In this document: piece by piece, positions 33,677-48,580 of the stretch | Layout: the number at the start of each line of letters is the position of its first letter | How positions within the stretch are numbered: position 1 is the stretch's first letter | From: Papaver somniferum | Taxonomy: Eukaryota; Streptophyta; Magnoliopsida; Ranunculales; Papaveraceae | Assembly (NCBI RefSeq): GCF_003573695.1 | Contig: NC_039358.1 | Span: 192,300,418-192,364,417 of the forward strand | DNA length: 64,000 bases | Reading direction: 5' to 3' | The notes under the pieces: generated by a model | What the model was told of the DNA's origin: nothing | Seen by the model: only the letters and a program-made list of their open reading frames with translations | Databases searched by the model: none | Program-made: the position numbers and the translations under genes

Positions 33677-36138
33677 AATATCAGGATTAAACCAAGGCTT
33701 CACCAAAAATACCACTTTTCTTTATATTAGTACTAGGGATTAACCCGTGTCGTAACGGTACGGGATTGATAGTAAATACAATTAGACTTTTTTTACCAGA
33801 CGGGTGCTTGCATAACAACATTTTCTTACTCTTCTTTAATCCCAAAATGTTCTTTATTAGAGACCATTGAACAATCATTAAGATACAGGTTACAAATGTA
33901 ACTGAACTAAATACAAAAGTATGCTAGAATCCTTTCATTTACACCCAAAAGGAAAACACTAAGACGTGGATCACTAATATCAGCATGGACTATGGCCACC
34001 CACTACCCCCACCAAATGAATAGCCACCAATAAAACCATTAGCAGGCAGAAAAAAAACAACCTATGCCAGCATCACCCACTTCAACATCGTCACCATCAC
34101 CACAAAACAACCCACTGTAATGAACCAACATCAGCAATATCAACTCAAGAAAATTCCCCAAAAATAGTATAGCCACCTCACCAGCTTCGATCTTCATCTC
34201 AAATTATAACCCAGATGACCTCACTAAGTTCACAACCAAATAGAATCACCACCAGAAACATCGAGTCTTCCTTCATATCGCGTTTCACCAAAGGGCCAGT
34301 TTTTTTGTCGCAAACCTCCACAGTTGTTTCTAGCTGGTGCAACTAATTTAAGAGGCCATCCACAAATTGGTACCAATAGTATACATTTCACACTCCGATG
34401 CTTACCTCCAAATATTTTCCTCTAAGTTTGCATACCACTTTTGTACGTCTGCAAGTATACATTGATTGTTGAGCTTGCAATGCTTTTCTTATCGCAACCA
34501 CAAAAACCTCCCAAACCTGACCTGCAAGTTATACATAAGAACACATCAACATGAGTGACAAATTAATTAATCAATTCATTATTTTTAGCAACATCAGTGA
34601 CAAATTAAGACTCAAGCACATCAACATGAGCAACTACAGACCTAAGATTGATTTATGTCATTTATCATATATAAAATGAGCTTTAATGGGTTTCAGACCT
34701 CAAACGTATTTAATCACTTCAGTAGGAATAAACATTTAGATAGCTCTAACATGTGTGTAAGTAGCATCTGAAATTCCAGAATCAATAGACAATCAACCAT
34801 TATGTTGATTTTATGCTTAAAAAATTTAAAGGTTTAACATACGACATATTTGTAGACTATGTAAAACACTAAGGGATTCGCAATCTTGGATATAGCAGTC
34901 TGTTATATGTATATATTCTGCATCCAACCCTTATTTTGAAGATGTATTAGACCATGACAGAAGGTGTCGATACATTCATTTGATAAGCAATTGTATCCGC
35001 CTGATAAGTGCGAAAGGATATTCGTGTTTAAATACATGAAAGAATAATAACATTATTGTTTAATTGGATGCCCACAAATGAAAGAAAAAATAATCAAAAA
35101 TGAAGACAAACAAAGAATACCTCAATGAATAAAAAGAAATCGAAAGTATGTGTGAAACCCACTTTAAAAAATATCGTAAAACGATATTGGAAATGTAGGA
35201 ATTACCTCAATTAATTTATAATCCCTTCTAGGTTTTGTCCCATCTTGCGAGGCATGAAAACTGGTAATTATGCATGTTTAATCCTCCTCGTATATTTCCT
35301 TCATTAACTTCAGCCACCAGCTTTAAAATACTCCAGCATAAAAAAGAACTAGTATTCGTAATGTGAAAATGATATAGGTAAAAAGTTGTTCCAGAAAGAA
35401 AACAATAAAAATCGACAAAAATTTTCCGTAAAAGTCGTAAGATTTTTTTCTCGGACAGGTGAAGAACCATTATGTATGAATCTGTGAATACAGAGATAGG
35501 ACTAACCCATATACATGCATCTAGGATTATCTACCGAGAGTACAGATGACACAGTCACAACTGTGAAAGGTCCTGAAAAAAAATTGAGATTAGGGTTAAA
35601 TCATAAACATCCTCAACTTGATTCCTTGGAGGAATGGAAAGAGACTGGACTGGTGGTTATACTCGCTAGGTCTCAACATTTTCGTCAAAAGTAATTACTT
35701 TTGCTTTGTAAAGTGGTTAATCTAGATGCCTTCTACTCAAAAGCTATGTTATAATTGCATTGCAGGTATCATGGTTTAGAATCCAGGCAAATTATACCTT
35801 CTTGTGATATCTCTCCAGAAACTTATGTTGCTCCTATATATTTGTGCTCAGGTCAAGTACTCCAATGTTAACTATTATTACAGAGATGGAATCTGTAAGG
35901 TTTCAAATGCACACACTCCAGTTCCCAGGGTTTCACTTGTTGAATCATCTACCCTTCACCCATGAATATCGTTGCTCTGAAAGACTTCACAGAGAATTAG
36001 CTTGTTCCAATCAGATGCTTCCCATGTACCGAGATGATATATGACACCCCTCTTGATCCCACGCATGTGTGCGCTACGTAATGAAGAGATAATATTGTCA
36101 ATGGAAGCATGTGAGGTTTTAGGCTACTCAAATAACAT
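33677..36138. other. gene-free stretch
   Basis: No coding region I can support. It begins with GGGATTAACCCGTGTCGTAACGGT-like sequence (about 33729-33765), an imperfect hairpin around CCCGT...ACGGG of the kind common at plant repeat ends. The rest is AT-rich and without recognised repeats. Confidence 0.5.
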
Positions 36139-36211
36139 TGCCATCTATGGGAGTCAAACCCACATCCACATGGTTGATAACCATGTGCTCTTCCATTTGA
36201 GCTAAGACAGC
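36139..36211 (-). tRNA. tRNA-like cloverleaf, anticodon ATC (probable tRNA pseudogene)
   Basis: Read on the minus strand the 73 nt fold as a full cloverleaf. The acceptor stem is GCTGTCT with AGATGGC (7 pairs, two of them G-U), then TA, a D arm GCTC/GAGC with a GG in its loop, an anticodon arm CATGG-TTATCAA-CCATG, a 5-nt variable region and a T arm GTGGG-TTTGACT-CCCAT, with discriminator A. The internal promoter boxes are close to consensus: A box TAGCTCAAATGG, B box GGTTTGACTCC. Two oddities argue for a pseudogene: the anticodon reads ATC (aspartate codon GAU), whereas plant cytosolic tRNA-Asp uses GTC and has a different body, and the invariant C of the TTC loop is T. The body resembles tRNA-Asn more than tRNA-Asp. 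No clear T-run terminator follows. Confidence 0.5.
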
Positions 36212-39200
36212 AAGTAAAGTGATTACATGAGTGAACTGTATAGTACTGTGCTTACCATCCCAAGAATAATTTAGGGTAAGGAAAAACATAATTTGTAAAA
36301 AGGATGTAATTACGTAGTCATATATTGTAGGTAGTTAATAATTTAAAGAGAACATTCATAGGAAGCAACTTTACTATTAGTTGAAATTTATTTATTCTTT
36401 TATTAAACTGTAAGTTCCCGTTAGTTTTTTTCTCTAACAAAAATACTAATATTTTTGCAGATACCATATTATTCAGCCATGGCCATGACCAAGATCCAAA
36501 TTAGAGAACAAGGATCTAAACATGGGATATTAAGGGGAAAAAAACACTACCAATAAAAGAGAGAGTTGAAATAAAATAGCTATAACACATGAATTGAAGA
36601 AAACATGATTCTAGGATCCTATTAAGATGAAAAAAATATCTCATTAACAACCACACCTATAGAGACATGAATATCCACCTGGTATAGGTTACATATGATT
36701 CCCCTTTCGCTTTGTACATGATCTTTACATGTATAAGTTTCCTATTTGAAGGTATAGAAGAATACCTGAATAACTACTGATTGAAGGTCAATATCAATGA
36801 AATGCCAATACCATCAAAGGCATACTCCATGTGCATCTGACAGGGTTTCCCAGAGCCCAAAGGCACTTGTCTGCATCCTTGAATATGTTGTATTCAGTGG
36901 ATCCAAAGTAAAGTAAGTAATTAGACTATCGGAACTACATGAAGTCGAAAAATTATAGAAAACTATTCAGCATGCATAAAAAGAAAGTTACACCCCTAAT
37001 TTAGTAGGACTAATGATGTACCATATTATATATCATTTACAGATTCCAATTACTAAAGAAAAACTGAATACGATCTTAGATGGTATGTCACAGGATTATG
37101 GATGTTTCACAACCAACCAAGCAAAGTATTTTTGCACAAAAGATGATATTACCTGTCCTACTATTGCAATGAAAGCAAAGTATTTTACAACAATAATTAT
37201 CAAGTTTTCACTGGTCCCATTAGATTCAGATCCTCTTTTTCTAAGATATAACTTCTTAAAGTAGTTGTGTCCTAGCAACACACAAATTGAGCAGTGAAAT
37301 ATTACAAATTGTGGGTCCCAAGAATTGGAACTATGAAAAAACTTGTAAAAAATGCTTCACATATGACATCAAAGAGGTTTCTATAAAGATCATTCACCGC
37401 AAATATCAACAATCTACAAAGAGTGCTGCAAGTTGTTCTCCAGTAAACTAATTGACAAAGCAATACTCGTGGACGTCAAGTTTCATGAATAAGTATGTAA
37501 ACAAAAAATTATATAGAAGCTTGAATACATAACATGTTGATCGATGTCATAGACATAAATAATTCTAATAAAGTCACCTCGTCATGCCATTATCTAATTT
37601 TGAATTTTGATCTCAAATTCCAATTGCTAAAGCATAATTCTCATTCTCAATTGCTTTTGCAGGTTTCAATTCAAAGCAAAGATGCAACAGTGAACTTAGA
37701 GATCCCTGTTTTCTATTATGAGCAAGTTGACCTTAGAGATTCCTATTCGAGAACAGTTCCTAAGTTGAAGAAATAAAATCCTCCCAACCTGAATTGCATG
37801 TACCAACTCAGAAACCCTTTACAATTTTCTATTAGTCAGCATCTCTAATATCCGCAACAAAAACATCATCAGCTCATGCATTTACTATTTTCTATCTTCT
37901 GTTCTCGCTAAACCCATTCCTAGCAACTCAGAAGTCCTCTATTCCATTAGATAAGCAAATTAAGAAGAAAATCACATACGCACTTGGTAGGGTACCACAA
38001 TAACGCCACTTGAGGTTAACTAAGTGGATGCTACTTCCACATGGCTATTTGGATTAGTTGAATCAAGTCCAATACACCAAGATTATCCATTTACTAAGAC
38101 ACATTGTTTCCACGCATCAAAAGTGATGGTCGTGGTTCTTAAATGAGGGTTCAAACTGAAAGTTGTTAGCCGAGATAATGAATTACAATAAAATACAGAT
38201 GGAATGGCATGCACGTTTATTAAGCACCTTTATATTACTCACATCAGTAACCAAACAAAATTACTATTAAAAAAGGTTGTACACACAATCTTACCAAGGC
38301 CTAAAACCAACGAAAGAATCCGAACTTTCAACATCTGCGTAGCCATTGCTTGTATCTGTAGCATCTTGTGCAGTCGTCTGCTTCAAAGAAAAAAAATACT
38401 TTATGAAAGTAAGAACCCAATACACGAAATAATCAGTAATTTTAGGTATTCAAATAAAATTGAGTTTCAAGAGAAAATCAGCAGAAAAGACTCACATTAC
38501 AGCATCAACAATATTCAATAGCAACATCACCGGTCAAAACACCACCAATACCCTCAGGAAAACTCAAATTTCTCTCCAAAACCCTCTAAAAGGATATAAA
38601 GCCTAATCTTACACGAAGAATCCGAAGCCGCTTCCAAAGGAAAACTTGTTGCGAATAGGTAGCCACCAACATTTACGGAAGCTTGCATAACCCTACAGAC
38701 TACAAGGCAGGTGTTGTAGTACAAATCCAACACTGGGAGAAAAAAAATCACAAAGAACTAAAGACATCACTACAATGGCGATTTATATATTTGAAGCCAA
38801 CTGGTGACATAGGGACCAAGATGATATGAATGGTAATAAGTCGAGAAAGAACCACACAAAAGAAACAAGTTGATTTGGTTGATGTTCTGTAGGAAATAAA
38901 GAAAGAAGCTTATTTCGTTGACATTGTGTAGAAAATTTGTGCGACAGAAAAAAAACGATCAACACATAAGAATTAATAATTAAAGCCTTAAAAATTTGCT
39001 AAAAGATACAAAACCCCAATTTGAAAAAAATAAAAAATAAAAAGACCACTAATATTGAAATTACTAATAATGTTGATCTAGTTGAGATATGGAAGAAGAG
39101 GTTTAATTTACACAAATCAATTATCTGCATGTCTCAACTAACTGACAATATCAAACTCAAGTTTAGGCTAGCAGTAAAGAGCAAACGATAGGACAACAAT

Positions 39201-42200
39201 GCCATCGGGCGATAGAATACCTCTTTAGACAATAAAATATTAAGCAAAATACATAAAAACATCTTCAATTGAATACCCAAAATTTATAATTTTAAAAATC
39301 ACGACTAGGAAGCCATGATTACAATTTAGATGAAAAAATATAATTCTTTTGTAGATAAACCTAAAATTTAATTTAATTCGTAATTCTACCAGCTTTAAAC
39401 CTTTGAATGATTGAACCATATAGAGAACCAAGAAAGATGACCTCAGAAAGCACTCTGGACTTGTTACATCAAGAGTTCATGACGGAAATTCCCATGCATG
39501 GCGTAACTTAGCCGAGATTTTATAGAATATAGTAGTTCAGCATATTGTTTAGAAAGGCCTAGCTAGGGCTGACCCATGAGTGTTAAGGGTTCAAATCGTC
39601 CGTAGATGCTTCAGAAAAAAAAACCCGTAGATCAGGAGGGAGCTAGTACTAAATATGTATGTCCCGGTACCCTTTGTAAATCACGGAGTAGTACTAATTT
39701 TTTACATACCAATTGATTAATCCAATGTATTAAAACCTAGTTCTATTTAGTATTTAAGAAAAATAGAATATAATAATATGAATGCACTACATTCTACAAA
39801 GTTTTGTATTGCAAAACTGATTACTACCGTAAGCATACAGAGGCAGCTATTTGAGAACTACGATATGATCATAGACTACATCGTTTAAAGTTTGTTATTG
39901 CTTGCAAACTGCAAAGTTGGCTAGGTTTCCATAAGAATATGCCATTCGTTTGATGAAAAACAAAAAGGATACAAAAAGGACACCGGAAAAAGGATATGAA
40001 GCAGCTACTTTCAGAGCAACAGAAATAAATGCAAGTACATCATTAAAAAGGAAATGATGTTATGAATATTTACCTACATTTGTGTCCTATCGCCGCATCT
40101 TCAGTTTTGCAATGCAAAAGAGGTGCAACAGGGACAATATTTCTTGCAAGACATCTAGATGATGTGCAAGTCGTGGTAAATATTTACCTACATTTGTGGA
40201 CGGAAGATATACATTCATTAAGATGATGTGCAAGTCGTGGCAAGACATCTAGGTATTTGAAGTGCCGAGATATTTAAAAAATTAATTATCACAGCAACCA
40301 CGTGAACAATCAATATCAAGGTGTACCTATTTTCATCACAAAAAACAAACAAATAAAAGGAGAAATGTCCTATAATGCAGTTTGCAAGTAAAAGGTACCG
40401 GATTGAGTGTGTTGCTTACATCCATTTGATGATCCTGATTGGGATGTTCCTCAAATAACAGTGTCTCTGTGGTCTTTGTTTATTCGGCATTGTTGAAGTG
40501 TAAGGGAGCAGTGTTGGAGAGAAATAATTCACACATGAGCAACCATAACACGTACACAGGACTGACCACCACCCACTCGTGTTTTGGTGAAGAAAAGTGA
40601 GATTTAATCTTATTGGAATGTATTTCAAATAAAATTCAAAATTTTGAATCAAGATTTGAGAAAAAAAATAAAATAGTAAATTTAATACCTGTTTGGTTAT
40701 CTAGTATGTATTTGAGACAACCATTAACTTGGTAACCACCCGTGGATTCCCAATAGTGTAAGATTTTGAACTAAGTTATATCTCATCGGTACAATCTTTT
40801 GAAAATCAAATGGACCACTTTCTCCGTATGCATCTTTATCAAATGATAATATATACACCGCAAGCTCTTCAATGAGTTCCTACTATCAGAAAATAACAAA
40901 TGGTTATTGAAAAACAATTGTAGACTTATATGGGAGGGAGACTATGTAGAATTGTAACAACTAAGTATTTACTTCTCCGGAAGTACACACCATAAATTTG
41001 AAGATTGAATCAAAAGATTTTACCCTAATAAATAACAATCAATATCCAATAACATCAAAAATCAAATCAAAGAGAAATCTCAATAAAATATGTTTTTATT
41101 TATTTTCTGAAAAGATTGAATGCAAAAATAGACAGAACAAAAACTAAAACCATAAGAAAGCTATTCACAATTGCATCATATAAAATCTAAAAATCAAAAC
41201 CCATAAAGCAGACAAATGCAAAAAAAGATTGAAAGCAGGAAAAAAAAATCATCGGCGAATCAGAACATGAAATAAGCAGGAAGCAAAGCATTAAAATAAA
41301 CCGTGAGGCCGTCAGGGCGATGACTGATACAATTAAATAATATTAGCAAATTCTCGATAGGTTGTTCTAGCTTCTAAAACGAACGAATACTCTCTGTAGG
41401 CTATTCTAAATGTTCTTCCAGGAAGCTGAGTAAATAGTTACTGCAATATGTTCATTAGGAATTGTACGAACTCTAAATCAGAGCGTACTCCAACAACAAT
41501 ATGTTCTATTGAAGTACCAACAAACAAAGAATAAACAAAATCAATTTGCAATCTACTCATACGTAGAACCATCCAAAGTTGTTTTCTGTAATATTCTTAA
41601 AGTCAATTTCGCTTCTGATTGACTTGAACCTAATATGGCCACTTCCTGCAATTCCACTACAGATTCTGCCATAACCATTGAATATCGCAGTAGTACAATA
41701 CACTGATTCAAACATTAGTGTATAAGTACCATTGAATATCAAGTACTTATGAAATAAAATGAACAATAACAACAACCCATACGAACCCATTCAAGCACAT
41801 CAACAGAGCAACCTCTAATCACTCCTTTGCATACTGTTAATTTGTTGTAACAAAAGCACTCATAAGAGAAAAACTCACCTGCAGAACTCATTATGTGTAT
41901 TTTCAGATCCCCAATTGTCAAGATCACGATGTACTGATCAGATCTTCCTTAGCATATCAGATCTTCCTTAGAACTTCATATGAGAGTAAAAAATAGACAG
42001 AGAAAAATTGAAAGTGAATAGCCTTTGACTGCAAATGAAAACCAACACAACATTTGATAAATTAACACAAATTTGAACATTGAGTTTGGTTGATGCATTA
42101 TTTAATAGAGAGAAAGAAAGATTTACTTTGGAAGGAATCACATGAAAGAGGAGTTGATGTTGCAGTTACAGGTTGAGATGGCGGTGAAGCATCATCTACA

Positions 42201-45200
42201 ACAACCGGTAGTGGCTGAGACGGTGGAGGAAGGTGGAGTAAAAAACCCTAGAATAAATTGTTCAAAAACCCCAATCAACCTAGGAAATAAACAGATGAAA
42301 CACAGAAAATCAAACATCATAGCTTCTTAGAACAGGTTCTTGGCACATGTCAGTTGAACACCATAGCTATTTAGAACAATGATACATGGCTAACGTATGG
42401 TGTATGTATCGGGTGCTGGCTAAACACATATAAAAGCATCATTTACAATTTCATCACCTCATCTTGATGAGTAACTGGTCATGTTCAAGCCAATTTTAAA
42501 TTTCTGATCTTGAGCAAAACAACTCAAATGCAAGTATCGTATTGGTGGTCCAATAGAGACAATCTGAAGCACTCACCTTGGTATAACGAAGTAAGGAAAG
42601 TCCCAGAACTTATACATGGCCAACGTAAGGTGTACATATCGGGTGCTGATTGAACACATATAAAAGCATCAATTACCATCTCATTGCCTCATATCGGTGA
42701 GTCATGTTCTATCCAGTCTTACGTTAAATATGCTCCAAATGAATCTTATAGATAGAACAGAAAAAATCAAAAAGAAAAAAAGAAAAAATGAATGAAAAGA
42801 GATAAGCAGATAATCGAAACAATGGATATTAGAATGATCATCTGTACCTGGATAAGGTTTGGAACTCAGGATTTTGCAAACAAAATAAGGATTTCTCCTA
42901 CAATATCAGCGTATGCAACAACTTCGACGCCTTTCCCAGTGATAGAGTTATTTGTCCTGAAATTGTTTACATCAACAAATATTCAAATACTAATGTGTTC
43001 TTATCCCTGAAACTGGTGTTTCATATGGATAAACAAACAAAGTGCAGAGCAAGCTGGATGAACGAAATTAGAGCCTCACAAATAGTTTAACCTTCAATAG
43101 GTGTCTATTTATACTTACTTGATATCCATTGGTGGCATGGACAAAAGATTTCTTCAACTGCTATCTCCATATATCAGGCCGGTTCCTTGCAAAATTTCTT
43201 TAATAAATAGCATATGGGAATTTTCCAGTCCAACGATCGTGTTCTCCATTCAACCCCGTAAAACCCCTGCGAGTGTATAAAAACTTAGCACCAAGCTTGC
43301 ATGAAGCTTCCATAATTCTACATCCGGTAAAGAATAAAAAACCATCATTATCATGATTTCTAGGAACAATATTAGCAATAATAACGGGAGAAAATACTCT
43401 TGGAATCAATATGCAAAGCAGAAAGAGAATCAATATCATAAAACTAATAAGTAGGAGCTAAAAACCCTAGAAATAAATAAACCTATAAAACAATAATTCG
43501 GCCCAAACCTAATATCATAAATTGCAGCAATCTCATGGATCTTATTAGAACCAATACAAAGGAGTAACTCAATAATTGATAAATCAGGCTTTGCTGCAAT
43601 GAGATTTCGAGATTTATACCTCTTCGATAATCTGTATTGTATTTCAGGTCTTTCAGGGAGAAGAGAGGAAAAGGGATCGGAGGAAACTACGGCTCTGATT
43701 TTCCATCTATACTCGGCCCTAAGGATCACCCCACTTTATTCCCGTTGACGCTGAACCCACCCCGTAACATAGCCTATCATTCCCAGCCGTCCAAGTCAAA
43801 CTCGATCCAGATGATCCCGACCGCCGGATGACAATTGTCGGTAAATCCTGTCCATTGATTGACTCTTTGATCAAGGAGACAAAGTGCACTTTTTTATAAC
43901 AGTGATATATCAGATAAATTATGCATTGATAACCCTCATAATTAGTTCCTCACCAATTAAAAAAATGAATGTGCCAACAAAAACATCCTTACCAATTAAA
44001 TGCTACAACTATGTAAACTCATTTTTACATTCATTTTTTCTATTTGGAAAAAAATAGAAAAAAATTGACTCATATCCTTTTAAAATCGAATTAGCCACGT
44101 TCATCAACCTATAAAGTACAAATAACATAAGAATATTTGCGGTTACAACATGAAAAACCTTTATTTCTGCCTTGAAATAAATTACATTCATCAACCGGCA
44201 AAGAACAAAGAACACTAGTAAAAATACAAAGAATTTATTTTCATTTGATTCATTTTTATTTTTTTTTGGAAACAATCGAAAATAAATAAATACAATTGAG
44301 ATTAATCCAAATAAGAATAATCGAAACTTTTCACTTCAATCATAGGCCTAATTTTAATTTCAATGAAAAAATTAATGATATTTGAAAGTTTATAGTTGAC
44401 CTAGATAGGACATGTAGACTCGCAAGCTTGCATTCTTTACAACCTTACAAATGGGACTAAAATCTAGCTTGGTATCACATTCTTTTTCAAAGCTACACTG
44501 ACATTGAAACCTCAATATTTTCATAAACCTCCTTGAAATTTAGGGTGGTTTCTTTTTTCCTCTGCATTTACTATTTTTTTTTATCTTCTTGATCCTGATT
44601 GTCTTTTCCTCGATAACAATACAATTGAACATCATCATCTAAACCTTCAATTATTGACCTATCACTACTATCAGCAAATGTTTCTTTATCATCATGATTC
44701 ACCACCAGCTTCTCAACTCCTGATTTGGTGTTGCAAATATCGAATATAGAAAACGTGCAGACTGGTGTCATACTTTCATCCAGAAATAATTTCAATTATC
44801 GATGAAGATTCAACATAATGGTCTGAATATAACACAAAACAGTATCAAAGACCACCAATCTTTTGGGATCTAGTAAAAAATTATTATTTTAGGGCAAAAA
44901 AATATTAATTTACCTGGCATTTTTATCAAAAAATTATTATTTTTATCAATTACAAGTGTAGCCAAATTTATAGTTATTTGGACGACAAATATCTAAATTT
45001 TTCATAGCTTCAAGTTCTCATGGGTCAAAGTAAGTCTAATCTAGTATTGTACTATTAACTTATCTGCATCTAGTAAGATGGGGATGGATCACTATGGTAA
45101 AATTGCTCGATGACCAGCTCTAATTATGGTGTAGCAAATACTAACATGACCTTATCAATCAAGCTCAACATGATAGTATTTAAAGGTCCTTTCGCTTGAT

Positions 45201-46740
45201 ATTAGGATAATACACTCTTTTTTGTTTCGATGAAAGATAATTAAATGCATTATATATCTAATGAACAAAATATCATTCCAGCAATAATGGAGAAACATCT
45301 ATAATAATCACCATTATTTTTTCAGTCGATCGTATCCATCCAAAGAGAAAATAACCAAACTTTTCCTACGAATACATAAATTGCGTAATGATTCCAGGAT
45401 GTATAATCATCAGCAACAAGCAAAAAATCAAACTTCCCCTTCCCAACAACAAACTAACCTACCAATCCTCCATTAAGTTGGTCACTCAAGACAAGAAAAG
45501 TATAACAATGTTTTGAGATTTCAACTATAACAAGAGAAATAAATAAAGTAATGAATCACCATTCTTCTTTGCTTCTTGGCTTCAAATCATGATTTTTCCT
45601 CATTGTAACTAGAATTTACACAAACCCATTCTTCAATTCCTTTTCAACTCCCAAACCTCTAGCAATCACAACCATAAATCACAAAATCAACATCAATAGA
45701 TCCCCTTTGTTATTCTCAGATTTCTCGGTTCAGGTGCAATTATCATCATCACCAATTCGATTATATCAAGTTTCACTGACCCTAAACTAAGTTGAGCTTT
45801 GAATCTTGATTCAGAAGAAGCTTCTTCATTGTAGCATGTGACATGGGAATAGAGAAATGAAATTGGGAATTTTACTTCCCTTTTCCTTCCGGCATCATTA
45901 AGTAAGAGAAATTGTACAGAATTTACGCACCTGTGGTTAGGATATAATCCACCTAATGACAGCCTTATAAGCGAATAACATGTGGCTCCCCTTAACCTCA
46001 GCTAGTTTTTTTTAGTCGTTATGTAAGAGTTTTAGTTGTTTGACCCTTAACCTCGTATGAGATCCCAATATCACTTGTCTGTAAAATGATTTTTTTCCCT
46101 TTTTTTTTGTTTCCCAATTTGGAAAATTTCTTCTTCTTTTGCACCATGACTCCAGAATACTTATAAAACTCAAAACAGTCATAAATCACATAATTCACAA
46201 GAAAAATAGCAAAGAAAGCATATTCGGTTGATAGTAAATCAAGGAGTTTAATACACCTATCATATGTCGTGACACATATGACTTGGTATATATGAATTTC
46301 ATTATATATAATTTATTTTATACGAATGACCATGGCGTCTGTCTATGAGTGTCTTATTCCATGTGGATTAACGTATATGTCATGCCACATATGCTTAACC
46401 ATTTCAGTACTATACTTATTTATTTTCTACTCTACTCCTTCATAACCATTCATCAACTCACATTGGCATCCTGAAGCGAAGCACTCGTGCCACTTGATGC
46501 CAACATTCAGAATCACATATTCAGTAAGTCATGTCAATATTGATTGACATACCTGAGCTCTCACTGCTCATCAGATCTTCTCAAAGACTTGACATAAGAT
46601 CTAAATAAATACGTATTTATTTTAGTTTACCTATTCTTTACAATTCTCACCAGTCTATCAGACTCATCAAGATTCATCAGTCATGCTTAGGCAGGTATGA
46701 CAAGTCACACTCAGTTGATTGACTAAGCAAGTCACATCTT
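36212..46740. other. long gene-poor region
   Basis: AT-rich sequence with no coding region I can support. The open frames here are short and lack domains. Patches such as AAAAACCCTAGAA at about 42240 and 43460 resemble plant promoter/leader motifs, and a GC-richer patch at 43640-43830 could be a first exon of an unrecognised minus-strand transcript, but no protein family is visible. A dispersed duplication lies at 40068-40260 (TATTTACCTACATTTGTG and GATGATGTGCAAGTCGTGG each occur twice). Confidence 0.45.
42383..42702. repeat. 90-bp direct repeat, 230-bp period
   Basis: Copies at 42383-42472 and 42613-42702 share ACATGGC(T/C)AACGTA, CGGGTGCTG and ACACATATAAAAGCATCA with roughly 15-20 substitutions. 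The repeated TATAAAAG could be promoter-like or part of a duplicated element end. Confidence 0.85.
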
Positions 46741-46949
46741 ACTTAACGATAATAGTATTTAAGTTCAATAAAATTACACAAGACATTAAAGATGTCAAAA
46801 ATGGGGGGATATTCACTAGGGTATTGGTATGTCGGTGTACGACATGCGGTGTAAGAATATACCCAATATGAGAAAGTAACTAAGATGTGCGAGTGGTTGA
46901 CAAAGTAGAGGAGTAGTGGATGTGTAACCGTACAGTATACCCTAACAAG

Positions 46950-47803
46950 CGGGACATGGTGAAAACGAAGGGGTACCAAGTACACCACCAACTTTTTCGT
47001 TTTTGATTGGAGTATGAACTAGTATAGTACTTTTAACAATAAAAAGATGCGGAAAAATAAAAGCACATGCACAAGAATTTGTTAATGAGGAAACCGCAAC
47101 TGCAGAAAAACTTCGGAACCTCATCCAGATTTGAACACCAAACTGTATTAGCCGCTACAGACACTAGCTCACTATCAGACTTCATATTGGAATATAGTTG
47201 AGACCGGATCCACCCTCCAAGCAATTAAGTTACAGTCGTGTTCCTTTCATATCTTGAACCTCGCAAGGCTCTACGTAATTGATTCCCTTAGCTGATTTCC
47301 ATTACAGCCTAAGAGTTGGTTCTGCCAAAGTGAAGACTTTTGATAATAATCTGCCTCTAACAGATAATCCTATTTGATTTCCGTTTAGATCAAATATCAA
47401 GGTGAGAAAATTTATTTGCAATAGACGAAGCTAGCAAACCTCATAAATCCGGAACTTACGACTCCCGAAGAGCATCCTAGATTCTAAACCACCTATCAAG
47501 AACAATCTTCAAAAGATCAGTTTTCAGATATCTATCTTGAGGAATCACAAAGTCTGAGATGAAAAGAACTTTGCGATTACTATCTATCTTGCTTGATGAT
47601 GCAGTTTTTATAGTGGTAAGAAGAATTCGATTCTCGGACTTTTTAAAGATTTGGTTTTAAGACTAATTAATAAAATAGACCAAAATTGCTAAAATAGACC
47701 AAAAGTTTGATATGGTGATTTTGTATTCAAATAGAGTGAAAATCTAGGATCTCGAGATTCCACCGCTATTATGCATACTAGAATTCTAAATAATTTTCTA
47801 ACA
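46950..47803 (-). mobile_element. Copia-type LTR remnant related to the solo LTR at 18-21 kb
   Basis: The block GAGGAAACCGCAACTGCAGA (about 47089) followed by CTTCGGAACC...CCAGATTTGAACAC matches the solo LTR (about 18758), and a later AATATAGTTGAGACC block also matches. Read on the minus strand a TG-type start, TGTTAGAAAATT, lies at 47803. The other end and a target-site duplication were not found, so the left limit is approximate. Confidence 0.55.
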
Positions 47804-48386
47804 CTTCTCCAAAAATCTCGAGACGATTTAGGACACAAGTACGTCTTGGAAGATAAATATGTTAAATCAATAAAAGCTTCTTACATGGATAATAATTTTC
47901 TTTACTTAAGTGCTAGTCTCTACAATAGACATATAAATCAAGAATGAAGCACGAGGACATCTAAAGATTAATTATTATCATTATTATAAAAGAATATAAG
48001 GACTATGGTGAATTGTTAGAATAGAAAATCATTCAAAATATTCTAGCATACATAATACGACTAGCTCCTTAATCCTGGTAGAAGGACTTAGTTACTCATG
48101 GCAACAGTAGAGAATGAAAGAAAATAAACCATTGTATTAATTTATTAAGTTCACTCACAAAATATATATAACACAAATAGTTGTTTCCAGCTTATCTCCG
48201 TTCGGTTCTCGATAATACACAGTTGCAAATGAAAAATGCCTCCCAATCTCTATTGTTTCCTCCAAAAAAGTTCCCCCCCTTACTTAATAGTGTTGAGCCC
48301 ATTTTATATGTCCACTCCCTACACAAATGGGAAGATACGGTGGCCATATTCAAATCGTTACATAAGACGAGTATTTAATTTACTTA
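47804..48386. other. gene-free stretch
   Basis: AT-rich intergenic sequence; nothing recognised on either strand. Confidence 0.5.
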
Positions 48387-48529
48387 TGGTGGGTTTATTT
48401 ACAGAATTCTCGATTTCGAAGATTTATAATTTTATGGATTTACAAATTCTGAGATTCATGTAAAATTCTCATGTGTTTGGTAACTCATTTAAAATTCCTA
48501 GAATTCATAGAATTATCTTGTTTTAATTG

Positions 48530-48580
<51 letters not shown>

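Noticed and set aside
43200..43729. Minus-strand open frames near GC-richer sequence at 43.2-43.8 kb
   Set aside because: Considered as a gene start because of AAACCCTAG leader-like motifs, but no continuous product or known domain could be assembled.
44571..44795. Acidic minus-strand open frame of 74 codons
   Set aside because: No family recognised, no exon partner or splice signals found; too short to support as a gene.
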